Shown here piece after piece: positions 44,585 to 54,139 of a DNA stretch of 64,000 nucleotides. Origin of the DNA: an uncultured Lachnospiraceae bacterium (GTDB lineage: Bacteria; Bacillota; Clostridia; Lachnospirales; Lachnospiraceae); contig CAQGLR010000017.1 in NCBI GenBank assembly GCA_948794795.1, positions 1-64,000 of the forward strand. Reading direction: 5' to 3'. Each line of letters starts with the position of its first letter. Position 1 is the stretch's first letter. Under the pieces are notes generated by a model. It saw only the letters and a list, made by a program, of their open reading frames with translations. It was not told where the DNA came from and did no database searches. The position numbers and the translations under genes are program-made.

Positions 44585-45340
44585 ATGAATATTATTGAAA
44601 CTAAAAATTTAACAAAATCATATGCTGGTTTTACTGCTGTCTCTAATCTGGACCTTCATATTCCAAAAGGTGCTGTTTATGGCTTTCTTGGACCAAATGG
44701 TGCTGGCAAGTCAACAACAATGAAAATGTTCCTAGGACTTACAAAACCAACGGGCGGTTCATTTACAATTAATGGCAGAAAATATCCTGAAGACAGAATA
44801 GAAATCCTAAAAGAAACTGGCTCATTTATCGAAGCCCCTGCTTTTTATGGAAATTTAAGTGGTGAAGAAAATCTTGAAATTATCCGTAAGATATTAGGGC
44901 TTCCAAAATCTTCTGTGGAAGAAGCCCTTGAAACTGTAGGACTGGTTCAATTTAAAAAACGGCTTGCCAGAAAATATTCTCTTGGAATGAAGCAAAGATT
45001 AGGTCTTGCCAGCGCTTTAATAGGAAAACCTCCTGTTTTAATTCTGGATGAACCAACAAATGGGCTTGACCCTGCTGGCATCCACGAAATCAGGTCACTT
45101 ATCCGTTTATTACCAGGGAAATTTAATTGTACTGTTTTTGTATCATCGCATCTGCTGTCTGAAATAGAACTGATGGCTGACAACATTGGCATATTAAACC
45201 ATGGGCATCTGTTATTTGAAGGAACACTTGATGAACTAAGATTTAATGCCAATTCACAAGGTTATCCTGCTGATAATCTTGAAGATACTTTTCTCGCAAT
45301 GGTTGATGCAGACAACCAGAAAAGAGGTGTTACAAAATGA
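44585..45340 (+). CDS. Lantibiotic immunity ABC ATPase (LanF / CprA-like)
   Basis: This 251-residue ATPase has Walker A GPNGAGKST, the signature YSLGMKQR, Walker B VLILDEPTNGLDP and the switch SSHLL. These are typical of LanF-type immunity ATPases. With the two permeases it would expel lantibiotics or other cationic peptides from the membrane. The stop overlaps the next start (ATGA). No lantibiotic synthesis genes are in the window, so this is a resistance module rather than producer self-immunity. Confidence 0.92.
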   Translation: MNIIETKNLTKSYAGFTAVSNLDLHIPKGAVYGFLGPNGAGKSTTMKMFLGLTKPTGGSFTINGRKYPEDRIEILKETGSFIEAPAFYGNLSGEENLEIIRKILGLPKSSVEEALETVGLVQFKKRLARKYSLGMKQRLGLASALIGKPPVLILDEPTNGLDPAGIHEIRSLIRLLPGKFNCTVFVSSHLLSEIELMADNIGILNHGHLLFEGTLDELRFNANSQGYPADNLEDTFLAMVDADNQKRGVTK

Positions 45341-46059
45341 GTGTTTTCCTGGAATTCAAAAAGGTAAAACGGACTGGCTTTTTACCCACATTTTTATGTG
45401 GTGGTATTTTAGCAGCTTCTTTTCCTGTTATCAATATGGCTGCCCGTACAGAAATATATCTTACACAACAAGGCAGTCCATTACAAATCCTGTTTAATGC
45501 AAACTGGCAGATAATTGCAATGCTGAATGTGCTGCTTGTTATAACAGGAACCTGCATTTTATACAATACGGAATATGCCAGTAATGCAATGCAGAAAATA
45601 AAGTCACTTCCAACCAGGGCAGGTTCTGTCTTCTTAAGTAAAGTAATCCTGACAATCTTTATGTGTATTCTTATACTGGCAATAGAGGCAGTGGCAGTCA
45701 CTTTTTGTTCTTATTACTGGTTTGAAACCGGAAATGGATTTTTAATTGGATTATGTAAAAATTTTGGCTATGAATTATTGTTGATGCTGCCATGTATTAC
45801 CATATCACTTCTTATTTCAGAAGCCTGTAAAAATATATGGATATCCCTTGGTATTGGTGCCGTCTGCGTTTTTACCGCAACTATGCTGCCATCAGATAAT
45901 TTTAACCTTTCACTCTTTCCATTTGCAATGCCATTCCAAGTTTTTACAGATACTAATATAGAACAGGCAATACACTATATCTGCAATGCTGTTGCAGAAT
46001 TCGTAGTCCTTTGCCTTTTAGAACTTGTTTTTATAAAAATAAGGAGGGAGTTTGAATGA
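45337..46059 (+). CDS. Lantibiotic immunity ABC permease (LanE / CprB-like)
   Basis: This 240-residue permease has about six membrane helices, opens with EFKKVKRTGF and has the short loops typical of LanE/LanG/CprB subunits. It is coupled by ATGA overlaps to the ATPase gene before and the second permease gene after. The subunit letter is assigned by order and size. Confidence 0.88.
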   Translation: MSVFLEFKKVKRTGFLPTFLCGGILAASFPVINMAARTEIYLTQQGSPLQILFNANWQIIAMLNVLLVITGTCILYNTEYASNAMQKIKSLPTRAGSVFLSKVILTIFMCILILAIEAVAVTFCSYYWFETGNGFLIGLCKNFGYELLLMLPCITISLLISEACKNIWISLGIGAVCVFTATMLPSDNFNLSLFPFAMPFQVFTDTNIEQAIHYICNAVAEFVVLCLLELVFIKIRREFE

Positions 46060-46826
46060 ATTTTTTATTACTTACAAACATTGAATTTAAAAAAATCCGC
46101 CATTCCAAAATCCTTTTGATTTTGGCAGCAGCTGCTATTATTCTCTGGCTGCCCTCTATCTTTAATGCCAGTATAAATTTTAATATGCAGGCCGAAGGTA
46201 TTTCTCCAGAAAATAACTTTTTTATCCAAGGCTTTATGGGAATGTCATGGTTTATGTTCCCTGCAAGCATGGTAGTTGGAACAGTCCTTTTAAGCCAGAC
46301 AGAAAGGACAAACAACGGAATTTTAAAAATGCTTGCTTTGCCAGTTAGTACAATGAAGCTCTGTCTTGCTAAGTTTACTGTATTACTTACATTAGCAGCA
46401 ACACAAATTTTAATAATGACAGGTATGTACTATGCCAGTGCCATTATTTGTTCCAAAACCCAGGATTACAACTTTATATTGCCAGCATTATTTGTTTTAA
46501 AAGAAATTAGTTTGCTTTTTCTGTCTGCAATACCAATGATTGCATTTTTCTGGATGCTGTCCGTATGTATCCAGACCCCAGGTTTTTCTATTATTACTGG
46601 TCTGGTATCTATTGTACCATCTGTACTGGTTATCAATACAAAAGCATGGTTTGCCTATCCAATGTCATACCAGTTCTATGTAATTACATCAGAATATGGA
46701 AAACTTGCAGCAAATCTTGATACAAACCAGATAAAACTTATACCTTGGATACCCGTTGCCATTGTTATTACAATAATATGTTTAAGCATTTCCTGCCTAT
46801 GTTTTGGGTATGCTGAAAGGAAATAA
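46056..46826 (+). CDS. Lantibiotic immunity ABC permease (LanG / CprC-like)
   Basis: This 256-residue permease has about six helices and begins LLLTNIEFKKIRHSKILLIL, matching the family's N-terminal KIR/KR amphipathic segment. It is the last gene of the exporter operon, and a GGAGG site lies inside the end of the preceding gene. A nested repeat element follows just after it. Confidence 0.88.
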   Translation: MNFLLLTNIEFKKIRHSKILLILAAAAIILWLPSIFNASINFNMQAEGISPENNFFIQGFMGMSWFMFPASMVVGTVLLSQTERTNNGILKMLALPVSTMKLCLAKFTVLLTLAATQILIMTGMYYASAIICSKTQDYNFILPALFVLKEISLLFLSAIPMIAFFWMLSVCIQTPGFSIITGLVSIVPSVLVINTKAWFAYPMSYQFYVITSEYGKLAANLDTNQIKLIPWIPVAIVITIICLSISCLCFGYAERK

Positions 46827-46857
46827 AGACATCCATACAATATATGGTATTCATTAT

Positions 46858-47574
46858 TTTGAGTTTCCCCATTTTTTTAATACACGGGTATTTTGTCTCT
46901 GACAATTCCAAAGTTTTACCAGCGACAGCATGCTTGCGCTTGGATGCAATATCATTTAGTTAAGAAAATCCTAACCAATAAAAGACTTATATGGATTTGA
47001 AAATTAAAATTACACAAAACTTATATTACTCTGGCAAATTCCAAATGTTTTACCAAAAAGCAGCTGTTATGGATACGCTGGTGCTTAAGCCCTGTTCTCA
47101 ATGCTTAATAGAAACTTTTGTTTCTATTAAGCATCTGGGGCTTTATGCATCATTGCGTATCCATCCAAGCGCAAGCGGCTGCTGTTGGTAAAATTTTGGA
47201 ATTGCCAGAGTTACATAACTTGTGAAATATCTAATTTTCAAATCCATGTAAATCTGCCGTTTATAGGAAATTTTCTTAACTAAATGACATTGCATCCAAG
47301 CGAAAGCGGGCTGCTGCTGGTAAAACATTTGGAATTGCCAGAGATACATAACTTATAAATATTTGATTTTCAAACATCCATAACCCTGCCATTTACAGTA
47401 GAGTTGCTTAACTAAATGACATTGCGCTTGGATGGGATGCGCAGTGGTGCATAAAACCCCAAAAGACGTGGCTTAAGCACCAGCGCCCCATAATAGCTGC
47501 CTTATGGTAAAACATTTGGAATTTACCAGAGTAATATAATCTTTGTATAATTTAAAAAATGGGAAAACTTCAAA
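46858..47574. mobile_element. Composite nested G-type element (717 bp) with 8-bp target duplication
   Basis: The outer ends TTTGAGTTTCCCC (46858-46870) and GGGAAAACTTCAAA (47561-47574) are G-type. TTCATTAT flanks both sides (46850-46857 and 47575-47582), so the whole 717 bp behaves as one inserted unit. Inside are a complete T-type element (46991-47247), further core arms with a T-type end (near 47300-47373), and three copies of an ATTTAGTTAAG motif (about 46953, 47273 and 47407). It lies between the LanG-like gene and the GH43 gene. Confidence 0.85.
46991..47247. repeat. T-type element nested inside the composite
   Basis: ATGGATTTGAAAATTA (46991-47006) and its exact complement (47232-47247) bound a 257-bp unit whose interior closely follows the element at 1446-1703. 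The centre has a long hairpin (GCTTAATAGAAAC/GTTTCTATTAAGC). The size matches the stand-alone copy within a base or two. Confidence 0.8.
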
Positions 47575-47588
47575 TTCATTATATATTG

Positions 47589-49223
47589 TTATAGTTTTTC
47601 TGCCTTTGAAATATAAAATGTTGAATTTACAGCATCACTTCCATCAGAAAGACATAATATTTTATCTTTAACAGATATATATTTACCAGGCTGTGAAACA
47701 CTTTCAAATGAAATGCCATCTTCTCCATCAAGCCCTTTTACACTGTGGAATGTCTGTTTTTGTGCTGTTTCTTTAGAAGCATCTGCATCTTGTGCAAGTG
47801 TCACTTTACCTGTTTCATTTGCGGTAAGATATAATCCTGGTTTATTTTCAGACTGTATAGAAATATAAGCTTCATTTCCAGGTTCCGCTTTACCAGGGGT
47901 TATTACCCATTTATTATCATTAGACATACCTGTGTCTATACCAGTTTTAATATTTGAATATGGATAGTCACTGTCACTTGCAGAATTAATAAAAAATTCA
48001 TGGGATATATCCCCGCCGTCTTTTAAGGAAATTTTATATATAGTCCCGTTTAAGCCTGCTGCTGTTTCGTCTATTGGTTTTATGCTGCCATCTTTTTCAA
48101 AGAAAAGTTCTGTAATACATGGGCTCCGCCTGTAGCCATTACCGCCAGGAAGTGAACCATTGTGGTATACAAAATATGTCTTGCCTTTAAAGTCAAAGAC
48201 AGCCATATGGTTTGTATTAGATGTTGCTGTAGGAAGCATAAGTACTTTACCAAAATCCCATGAACCATGCAACAGGTCATTAGTTGTTGCATATGCCATG
48301 CGTTCATGCCAGCCATAGGCATAAAAAAGATAATAATCCCCATAATATTTATTATTTTCATCCTGCCTGCGGTAAATCCACGGAGCTTCTGTAAAAGATT
48401 CAAGCCCGTCCTGGTTATTAATAATATCAGCATTATCTGTTTGTGTACCACATGTAATTTCACCATCACCATCCAGGTCTTTTACAGATATCATATCTTC
48501 ATTTAACTCACAAATATAAAATTTACTGTTGCCCCATGCAAGATAACGGTGTTCTGCACCATTCCCGTCTGTTTCAACCCATACTGTGGGGTCAATATCA
48601 TCCCATGCACTGTTTTCTGGAGAAGTAAGGATACCTTGTACCAATGGCCTGCCAATATCTTTAAACCCGCCTGTTGGACTGTCTGATACTGCTACACCAA
48701 TAGACTGTTTGCCAAGTGAAGTTTTATCCCAGCTGCAGAAATACAGGTAATATTTATCTTTATATTTAATTACCTGGCTTGCCCATGCTGTAGATGAATC
48801 TTTTGCCCATTTTACATTATCAGTATTAAGAGTAAATACAGTTCCTTCTTCTTTCCAGTCTGAAAGGTTAGTAGTTGAATAACATAAATATTCTGGAATA
48901 TTGTAAACTGCCCTTGAAACTTCGCTGTCACTTGACATATCATGTCCAGTATATAAATATATAGTGTCACCATCAGTTAATACAGACGGGTCTCCGCCAT
49001 ATGTATAATTTCCAGTATTGTCATTGCCAAAAATGGGATTGTTATTTGTGCTTTTTGTAATAACAGCTTCTCCGTCTTTAATTGTAAATAAATTCTCTGT
49101 TTCTTGTTTTACTTCATTATTTTTTATTGTTCCATTGCTGCCAGAACAGCCTGATATAATAATGGAAATGGCAGCTAGTGGGACTGCCAGGTATCTGGCA
49201 GGTTTAAGTATTTTATTATTCAT
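47589..49223 (-). CDS. GH43-family glycosidase lipoprotein
   Basis: This 544-residue protein has a lipoprotein signal peptide with lipobox ISGC (Cys about 26). The five-bladed propeller contains the GH43-type catalytic Asp in YGGDPSVL, the pKa-setting Asp in DDIDPTVW and a likely acid Glu in FTEAPWIY. The last 130 residues form a beta-trefoil-like (AbfB-type) domain with PGLYLTAN and PGKYISV units. It probably cleaves arabinan or xylan side chains at the cell surface. GGAGAA upstream fixes the start. Confidence 0.88.
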   Translation of the reverse strand: MNNKILKPARYLAVPLAAISIIISGCSGSNGTIKNNEVKQETENLFTIKDGEAVITKSTNNNPIFGNDNTGNYTYGGDPSVLTDGDTIYLYTGHDMSSDSEVSRAVYNIPEYLCYSTTNLSDWKEEGTVFTLNTDNVKWAKDSSTAWASQVIKYKDKYYLYFCSWDKTSLGKQSIGVAVSDSPTGGFKDIGRPLVQGILTSPENSAWDDIDPTVWVETDGNGAEHRYLAWGNSKFYICELNEDMISVKDLDGDGEITCGTQTDNADIINNQDGLESFTEAPWIYRRQDENNKYYGDYYLFYAYGWHERMAYATTNDLLHGSWDFGKVLMLPTATSNTNHMAVFDFKGKTYFVYHNGSLPGGNGYRRSPCITELFFEKDGSIKPIDETAAGLNGTIYKISLKDGGDISHEFFINSASDSDYPYSNIKTGIDTGMSNDNKWVITPGKAEPGNEAYISIQSENKPGLYLTANETGKVTLAQDADASKETAQKQTFHSVKGLDGEDGISFESVSQPGKYISVKDKILCLSDGSDAVNSTFYISKAEKL

Positions 49224-49298
49224 TGTTTTTTCTCCTGTCAAGCGGATATTTACAATCCGCATTGCCTGCAGGCAGGTATTGGCTGCTTGCCTATAACT

Positions 49299-49670
49299 TT
49301 AATACTGTGCATCTTTTTTATATTTATTTATAATTCCACATAAAAGGCAGTTTATTTCTTTCAGTTTTGCCAGTGGTTCTTCTATACCATCAGCCGAGCC
49401 TTTCCTTAATATTTCCACAACTGGCACTGCTGCCTCATACATTTTTTTAAAGCCATAATTTCCTGTAAGACCTTTAAGTGTATGGGCTTTTTTAAAAGCA
49501 GAATTTATATCATCCATAGCAAGATACTCTTCTAACTGCATAAGGTTTTTATCATCTGTGAACCTGTATAAAAACTGTTCATATATTTCCTCCCTGCCTA
49601 CAAAGCGCGTTACAGCATCTTCCAGGTCTACACCAGCTTCTTTCAGTTCACTTTTAAATTCTTCTGTCAT
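49299..49670 (-). CDS. Histidine phosphotransfer (Hpt) protein
   Basis: This 123-residue all-helical protein has the Hpt phosphoacceptor motif AHTLKG with His63. Hpt proteins relay phosphoryl groups in multi-step phosphorelays. No hybrid kinase is nearby, so it is an orphan here. It starts 8 bp after the recU stop and is likely cotranscribed. Confidence 0.87.
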   Translation of the reverse strand: MTEEFKSELKEAGVDLEDAVTRFVGREEIYEQFLYRFTDDKNLMQLEEYLAMDDINSAFKKAHTLKGLTGNYGFKKMYEAAVPVVEILRKGSADGIEEPLAKLKEINCLLCGIINKYKKDAQY

Positions 49671-49678
49671 AATCCCAG

Positions 49679-50218
49679 CTATACCTCCTCCCTTATATCT
49701 AAATCCCGGCTTACCATTTCCAGGTAATGTATAAATACCTGGTTAGAGACTTTTATTATAAAACTGCTGTCAAGTTCTTCACGCCGGAAGCTTTTCCTTC
49801 CTCCTTGTACTGCCCTGTCCCAAAATCCCAGGACATCCCTGCATGGGACATAATAGCATATATCTGCATTGCTAAAATATATTATTAGAAATGCAATACC
49901 CTGCTGTATTTCAAATTCTTCCATAAACTTTATCTGGTGTTCATGTATATTTTGTAATGGAAATGTGTCTGTTGCACATTCTTTTGCATCAAAACATACT
50001 GGCACTCCCTGTACATTACCTATATAATCAACTGTACTTTTCTGTTCAAAGTATGCAAGTTTAATATGGTGTCTTTCTTTATCTATTTCTATAGGTGTTA
50101 TTGGAGTTGGTATTTTTTGCACTAATGCAAGCTTCTCCTGGCGGTATTTATTATTGGTATAATTCAATGCTTCTTCAAGCATTGAGCCTCTTAAGCCTCT
50201 TGAATTCCACGATGGCAT
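49679..50218 (-). CDS. recU: Holliday junction resolvase RecU
   Basis: This 179-residue nuclease resolves Holliday junctions in Firmicutes. The active-site residues are Asp64 in STVDYIG and Asp77 and Lys79 in FDAKE. The opening MPSWNSRGLRG matches the family. The usual partner gene, a penicillin-binding protein, is not adjacent. AGGAGG lies before the ATG, and the upstream rRNA-modification gene is 6 bp away. Confidence 0.93.
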   Translation of the reverse strand: MPSWNSRGLRGSMLEEALNYTNNKYRQEKLALVQKIPTPITPIEIDKERHHIKLAYFEQKSTVDYIGNVQGVPVCFDAKECATDTFPLQNIHEHQIKFMEEFEIQQGIAFLIIYFSNADICYYVPCRDVLGFWDRAVQGGRKSFRREELDSSFIIKVSNQVFIHYLEMVSRDLDIREEV

Positions 50219-50224
50219 CGCCTC

Positions 50225-51223
50225 TTACCTCCTTAAGGCAGTTACATCCATGCCAAGTCCTTTCATTATATCTTTAAATTCTTTAGGCAATGGTGCTTCA
50301 AGAACCATGCCATGGTATTTCCCTGGTATACTTGAAGAATTCCCAAACTCCAGCCTCCATGCATGCAGAAGCTGGTGCCTTAAGCCAAATTCACGTCTGA
50401 ATGTCTTGTATAAATCTTTGTGCCCGTATTTGGCATCCCCAGCAACAGGATGGCCTGTACTTTTTAAATGTGCCCTTATCTGGTGTGCCTTGCCTGTTAC
50501 AAGATGGACTTTAAGCAGTGTATATATATTGCCATCAAGGCTTCCATGCTGCAAAGGCTCATACTCTGTTATAATCCTTGACGAACCCTCTGTTTCATAT
50601 TGTGTTATAGTAACATTATTATGGTTCTCATTCTTTGTAAGATATCCGTCAAGCCTTTCTGCACTGTTAATATTTCCCCGGACTATACAAAGATAATATT
50701 TCTTAAGTCCACGTTCCCTGAAAATACTGTTCATCCACTGCAGTCCTTTTACTGTCTTTCCTGCTACTATAAGCCCGCTTGTATTTCTGTCAAGCCTGTT
50801 GCATATTCCTGCATTAAATACAGAGTAATCCCCGTCTCTTATAGTTTTTGCTTTTAAATATGCATTTACATATTCAACTACAGAAATATCATCTTTATCT
50901 GCTTTCTGTGACAACATTCCAACAGGTTTATTTACCACAAGAATATCATTATCCTCAAATATAATATCAAGCTTGTCTGGCTCTGCGTCTGACGGACCTG
51001 TTTTATGTTTAAACCCTTCAATAGTGGCATCTGATAAAAACAACTTTACCTCATCATCTTCTGCCACCCTCTCCATACCTTCCGCTTTCTTGCCATTAAG
51101 TACAATATTCTTTTTACGCATCATTTTATACAAAAAACTTTTAGGTGCTTCTGGCATAAATTTTCCAAGAAACTTATCAAGCCGCTGGCCTTCGTCCTGT
51201 GATGTAACTTTTAAAACCTGCAT
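50225..51223 (-). CDS. RluA-family pseudouridine synthase with S4 domain
   Basis: This 332-residue enzyme has an S4 RNA-binding domain (about 8-60) and the RluA-type catalytic motif NRLDRNTSGLIV with the essential Asp. VTGKAHQIRAHL and PVAGDAKYG follow. It modifies uridines in 23S rRNA or another RNA; the exact site (RluC or RluD type) cannot be told. Confidence 0.93.
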   Translation of the reverse strand: MQVLKVTSQDEGQRLDKFLGKFMPEAPKSFLYKMMRKKNIVLNGKKAEGMERVAEDDEVKLFLSDATIEGFKHKTGPSDAEPDKLDIIFEDNDILVVNKPVGMLSQKADKDDISVVEYVNAYLKAKTIRDGDYSVFNAGICNRLDRNTSGLIVAGKTVKGLQWMNSIFRERGLKKYYLCIVRGNINSAERLDGYLTKNENHNNVTITQYETEGSSRIITEYEPLQHGSLDGNIYTLLKVHLVTGKAHQIRAHLKSTGHPVAGDAKYGHKDLYKTFRREFGLRHQLLHAWRLEFGNSSSIPGKYHGMVLEAPLPKEFKDIMKGLGMDVTALRR

Positions 51224-51244
51224 TTATTATATTCCCCTTACCAG

Positions 51245-51808
51245 TTATACAACAAGTGACGTAATATAGGATTTAACATTTGCTTCCTCTTCTTCATCAG
51301 CTTCCTGTACTGCAACGTTATCAATTTCTCTTAAAAAACTTTTCTCATTATCAAGTATCTTAACTTTATAGCCTTCTCCCCAGTTGGCAACCCCATCACT
51401 TAAATACTTCCTTATATACTGGATTTCCTGCTTTTTGCCTGTTGCCAGCGCAACAATATGTTTACTTCCAACTGCTATAAATTCAAGGTACATAACTTTT
51501 TCTGGTGATGTAATTAACATATCTGCATAAAGCTGCATTTTATTGCCAGTGTGCTCTTTTGCTTTATTATAAAGCTGCTTGTCCACTGAATGATAAGGAA
51601 ATGCCACAATAAACCTGACAAGGTACTTTGCTCCTGGAAGTACAAACAGAACTGCTATAACTGAGAAAATATTCCTGTTAGACATTTTATTTAAAAGCAG
51701 TCCAGCAATAAAAACTGCCAGCCCCGCTGCTGCCATTAAAAGCACACCCGTTAATGCTTTCTTTTTTCTGTTGTTTATATATCCACAATCACCTTTCTGA
51801 ATTTTCAT
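51245..51808 (-). CDS. Small membrane protein, function unknown
   Basis: This 187-residue protein has two adjacent membrane helices (about 18-40 and 46-68) and a soluble domain to the end, with an acidic stretch (ADEEEEAN). I recognise no family. It sits within the recU-to-rsmF gene run with short gaps, so it is probably cotranscribed with them. Confidence 0.75.
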   Translation of the reverse strand: MKIQKGDCGYINNRKKKALTGVLLMAAAGLAVFIAGLLLNKMSNRNIFSVIAVLFVLPGAKYLVRFIVAFPYHSVDKQLYNKAKEHTGNKMQLYADMLITSPEKVMYLEFIAVGSKHIVALATGKKQEIQYIRKYLSDGVANWGEGYKVKILDNEKSFLREIDNVAVQEADEEEEANVKSYITSLVV

Positions 51809-51833
51809 ATGTATTTCCTTTCTTTTTATACAA

Positions 51834-53234
51834 TTACATCATACGCCAGCCTGTATTGTATTTATTCTTCAGCCTGCCACAACCATCTGCTTTACCCCAG
51901 CCCAGTGGGAAACCATCAACTGTAACAAGCACCCACCCTTTATAAAATTCATCAATATTTATAGTTTCACCCTTAAGATATTTTATTACATCAATATCCC
52001 CAGCTTTAAGTAAAAGCCTGTTCTTATAAGTATCTGATATCTTTGAAAGGGCAAGCTGGCATGAAGGCTCAAAGCGTTTCTTAAAACTGCCTGCGATAAG
52101 CCCGTTTTGTATATACCTGAGATTTTTAATTCCCGCTGTTTCTTCTGGCATAAGGCATATTGTATCCTTATTTTTTACAGGGTAACAATCTTGCAGGTAT
52201 TTTTCTGGCACAAATTCTTTTATTTCATTCTGCCATTCATTTTTATCTGTTTTATTGATTTTCTTAGAAATATTTATTCTTTTTTCTGTTATATGTTTTT
52301 CTGCCATATTATTTTCTTTTTTATTAAGAAGCACAGCAAAATGCCCCTCACCTTTTGCAATATGTGGGAAAATCCTTATACACCTTTTTAATTCTTCACA
52401 TCCATGGTAAAGCAAATCTGGCCTTCCATATGAAAAACCTTCTTTATGTGGCACTTCACATATTTCCATATCTTTATATGTATCTATAAACCATTGCACC
52501 ATGCCCTCATCTTCTTCTATAGAGAATGTACATGTTGAATACACAAGGCTTCCACCTGGTTTAAGCATGTTATATGCCTCTTTTAATATATCTTTCTGTA
52601 TAGCAGCATAGTATGACGGACCTTTATCCAGCCAGTCCTTTACCATATCTGGCTTCCGCCTGAACATTCCTTCCCCAGAACATGGCACATCTAATAATAT
52701 TTTATCAAAATATTCCTTAAAATGCAGTGACAGGCGTTCTGGTGTTTCTGCCGTTACTATGGTATTTAAAGCGCCTGCCATCTGTAAGTTTTTGGCAAGT
52801 GCTGCTGCTCTTGATGCGCTTATATCATTGGCAACAAGAAGCCCGCTGCCATTAAGCTTTGCTGCTATTTCCACAGCTTTGCCACCAGGTGCAGCACAAA
52901 GGTCAAGCACCCTGTCCCCGTTTTCTATCTGTAATATGGATGCTGGAACCATTGCACTTGGCTCTTGTATATAGTATAATCCTGCAAAATAATATGGATG
53001 TTTTGATATCTCTGCTTTTGTACTTCCATTAATAATAAAACCATTTCTGCACCAGGGTATTTCTTCTGTATCAAATGGGCATATTTTCTTCCATTCTTCC
53101 AGACTGGCTTTTGCTGTATTAACCCTTAATGCCTGTAATGGCTTTTTTGAAAAGCTTTCCATATAAAGCTTGAAACCTTCTTCTCCTAAAATCCTTTTTA
53201 TATTTTCACAATACTTACCAGGAAGTGTAACCAT
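51834..53234 (-). CDS. RsmF/RsmB-type rRNA cytosine-C5 methyltransferase
   Basis: This 466-residue enzyme has the SAM-binding block LDLCAAPGGKA, the motif IV catalytic PCSGEGMF and the motif VI VYSTCTFS of m5C methyltransferases. The C-terminal region (about 290-466) fits the RsmF RNA-binding extension. It likely methylates 16S rRNA. Confidence 0.92.
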   Translation of the reverse strand: MVTLPGKYCENIKRILGEEGFKLYMESFSKKPLQALRVNTAKASLEEWKKICPFDTEEIPWCRNGFIINGSTKAEISKHPYYFAGLYYIQEPSAMVPASILQIENGDRVLDLCAAPGGKAVEIAAKLNGSGLLVANDISASRAAALAKNLQMAGALNTIVTAETPERLSLHFKEYFDKILLDVPCSGEGMFRRKPDMVKDWLDKGPSYYAAIQKDILKEAYNMLKPGGSLVYSTCTFSIEEDEGMVQWFIDTYKDMEICEVPHKEGFSYGRPDLLYHGCEELKRCIRIFPHIAKGEGHFAVLLNKKENNMAEKHITEKRINISKKINKTDKNEWQNEIKEFVPEKYLQDCYPVKNKDTICLMPEETAGIKNLRYIQNGLIAGSFKKRFEPSCQLALSKISDTYKNRLLLKAGDIDVIKYLKGETINIDEFYKGWVLVTVDGFPLGWGKADGCGRLKNKYNTGWRMM

Positions 53235-53252
53235 TAAAAACTCCTATCTTAT

Positions 53253-54083
53253 CTATATATCCATAAAATTTCCAGCTAATGACTGGATACTTTGGGCATG
53301 GTATGTTTCAGATAATACATCCAGCTGTTTATTAAACCTGTTAAGAAGTTCCATATCATTCCTTTTATATATATCAAAGAATTCATTCTGTATCTTTGTA
53401 ACTTCCCGTTCATTAGCTATATGGTACAAGTTCTCAATATTATTTAATATATCTGTTACCACTTTAGCCCTGCGCCTGTTAGAATTTTGTGCATCCATAA
53501 TCTCATCACGCACGGAACCCATTTCCTCATCTAATTTTCCAACTGCATCTGCCGCACTTAAAAGACGTTCTCTTAATTCTTCAGGCATATTTTCTTTATA
53601 TTTATACTGTAGCGAATGTTCTATTGTTGCCCAGAAATCCATTGCAAGAGTCCTTATCTGTATTTCAACTTCAAGGTTCTTTGGTCCTTTAATTGTCTGT
53701 ACAGTATAGAAAACAATTACATGGTAACTCCTGTATCCGCTTTTTTTGCTTTTTGTTATATAGTCCTTTTCACGCTTTACTATCATATCACTGCGCCTGC
53801 GTATAATATCAACAACTGTGTCAATATCTTCAACAAACTGGCATATTATACGGACTCCTGCTATATCTTCTATCTTATCTTCTATTTTTTCTATATCCAC
53901 ACCTTTTCTGTGTGCTTTGTCAAGAATACTTGAAATCCTTTTAACCCTTCCTGTAACTGACTCTATAGGAGAATACATCCTTGCATCCTGGTATTCCTGT
54001 TTCACATGTGTAAACTTAACCACAAGCTCATCTACAGCCAGACGGTAAGGGTCTAGCATTTCCCTCCAAAGTTGTGTTTCCAT
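53253..54083 (-). CDS. Small alarmone synthetase (RelQ/YjbM-like)
   Basis: This 276-residue protein has a single RelA/SpoT synthetase domain (SPIESVTGRVK, IAGVRIICQF, SGYRSYHVIV and EVEIQIRT) and no hydrolase, TGS or ACT domain. It would make (p)ppGpp from GDP or GTP and ATP. A helical C-terminal part follows (about 190-276), as in RelQ proteins that form tetramers. Confidence 0.92.
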   Translation of the reverse strand: METQLWREMLDPYRLAVDELVVKFTHVKQEYQDARMYSPIESVTGRVKRISSILDKAHRKGVDIEKIEDKIEDIAGVRIICQFVEDIDTVVDIIRRRSDMIVKREKDYITKSKKSGYRSYHVIVFYTVQTIKGPKNLEVEIQIRTLAMDFWATIEHSLQYKYKENMPEELRERLLSAADAVGKLDEEMGSVRDEIMDAQNSNRRRAKVVTDILNNIENLYHIANEREVTKIQNEFFDIYKRNDMELLNRFNKQLDVLSETYHAQSIQSLAGNFMDI

Positions 54084-54139
54084 GTTTTCCCCATTCCTGT
54101 GCTATATTCTAAATATAATACACTTTATTACTATATTCT

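Noticed and set aside
44585..46826. A lantibiotic biosynthesis cluster around LanFEG
   Set aside because: No LanA, LanB, LanC, LanM or LanT gene is present in the flanks. The module is resistance only.
46991..47247. Riboswitch or group II intron at the structured element
   Set aside because: There is no intron domain V or reverse transcriptase, and the same core occurs at unrelated genes in both orientations with inverted ends. A mobile repeat explains it better.
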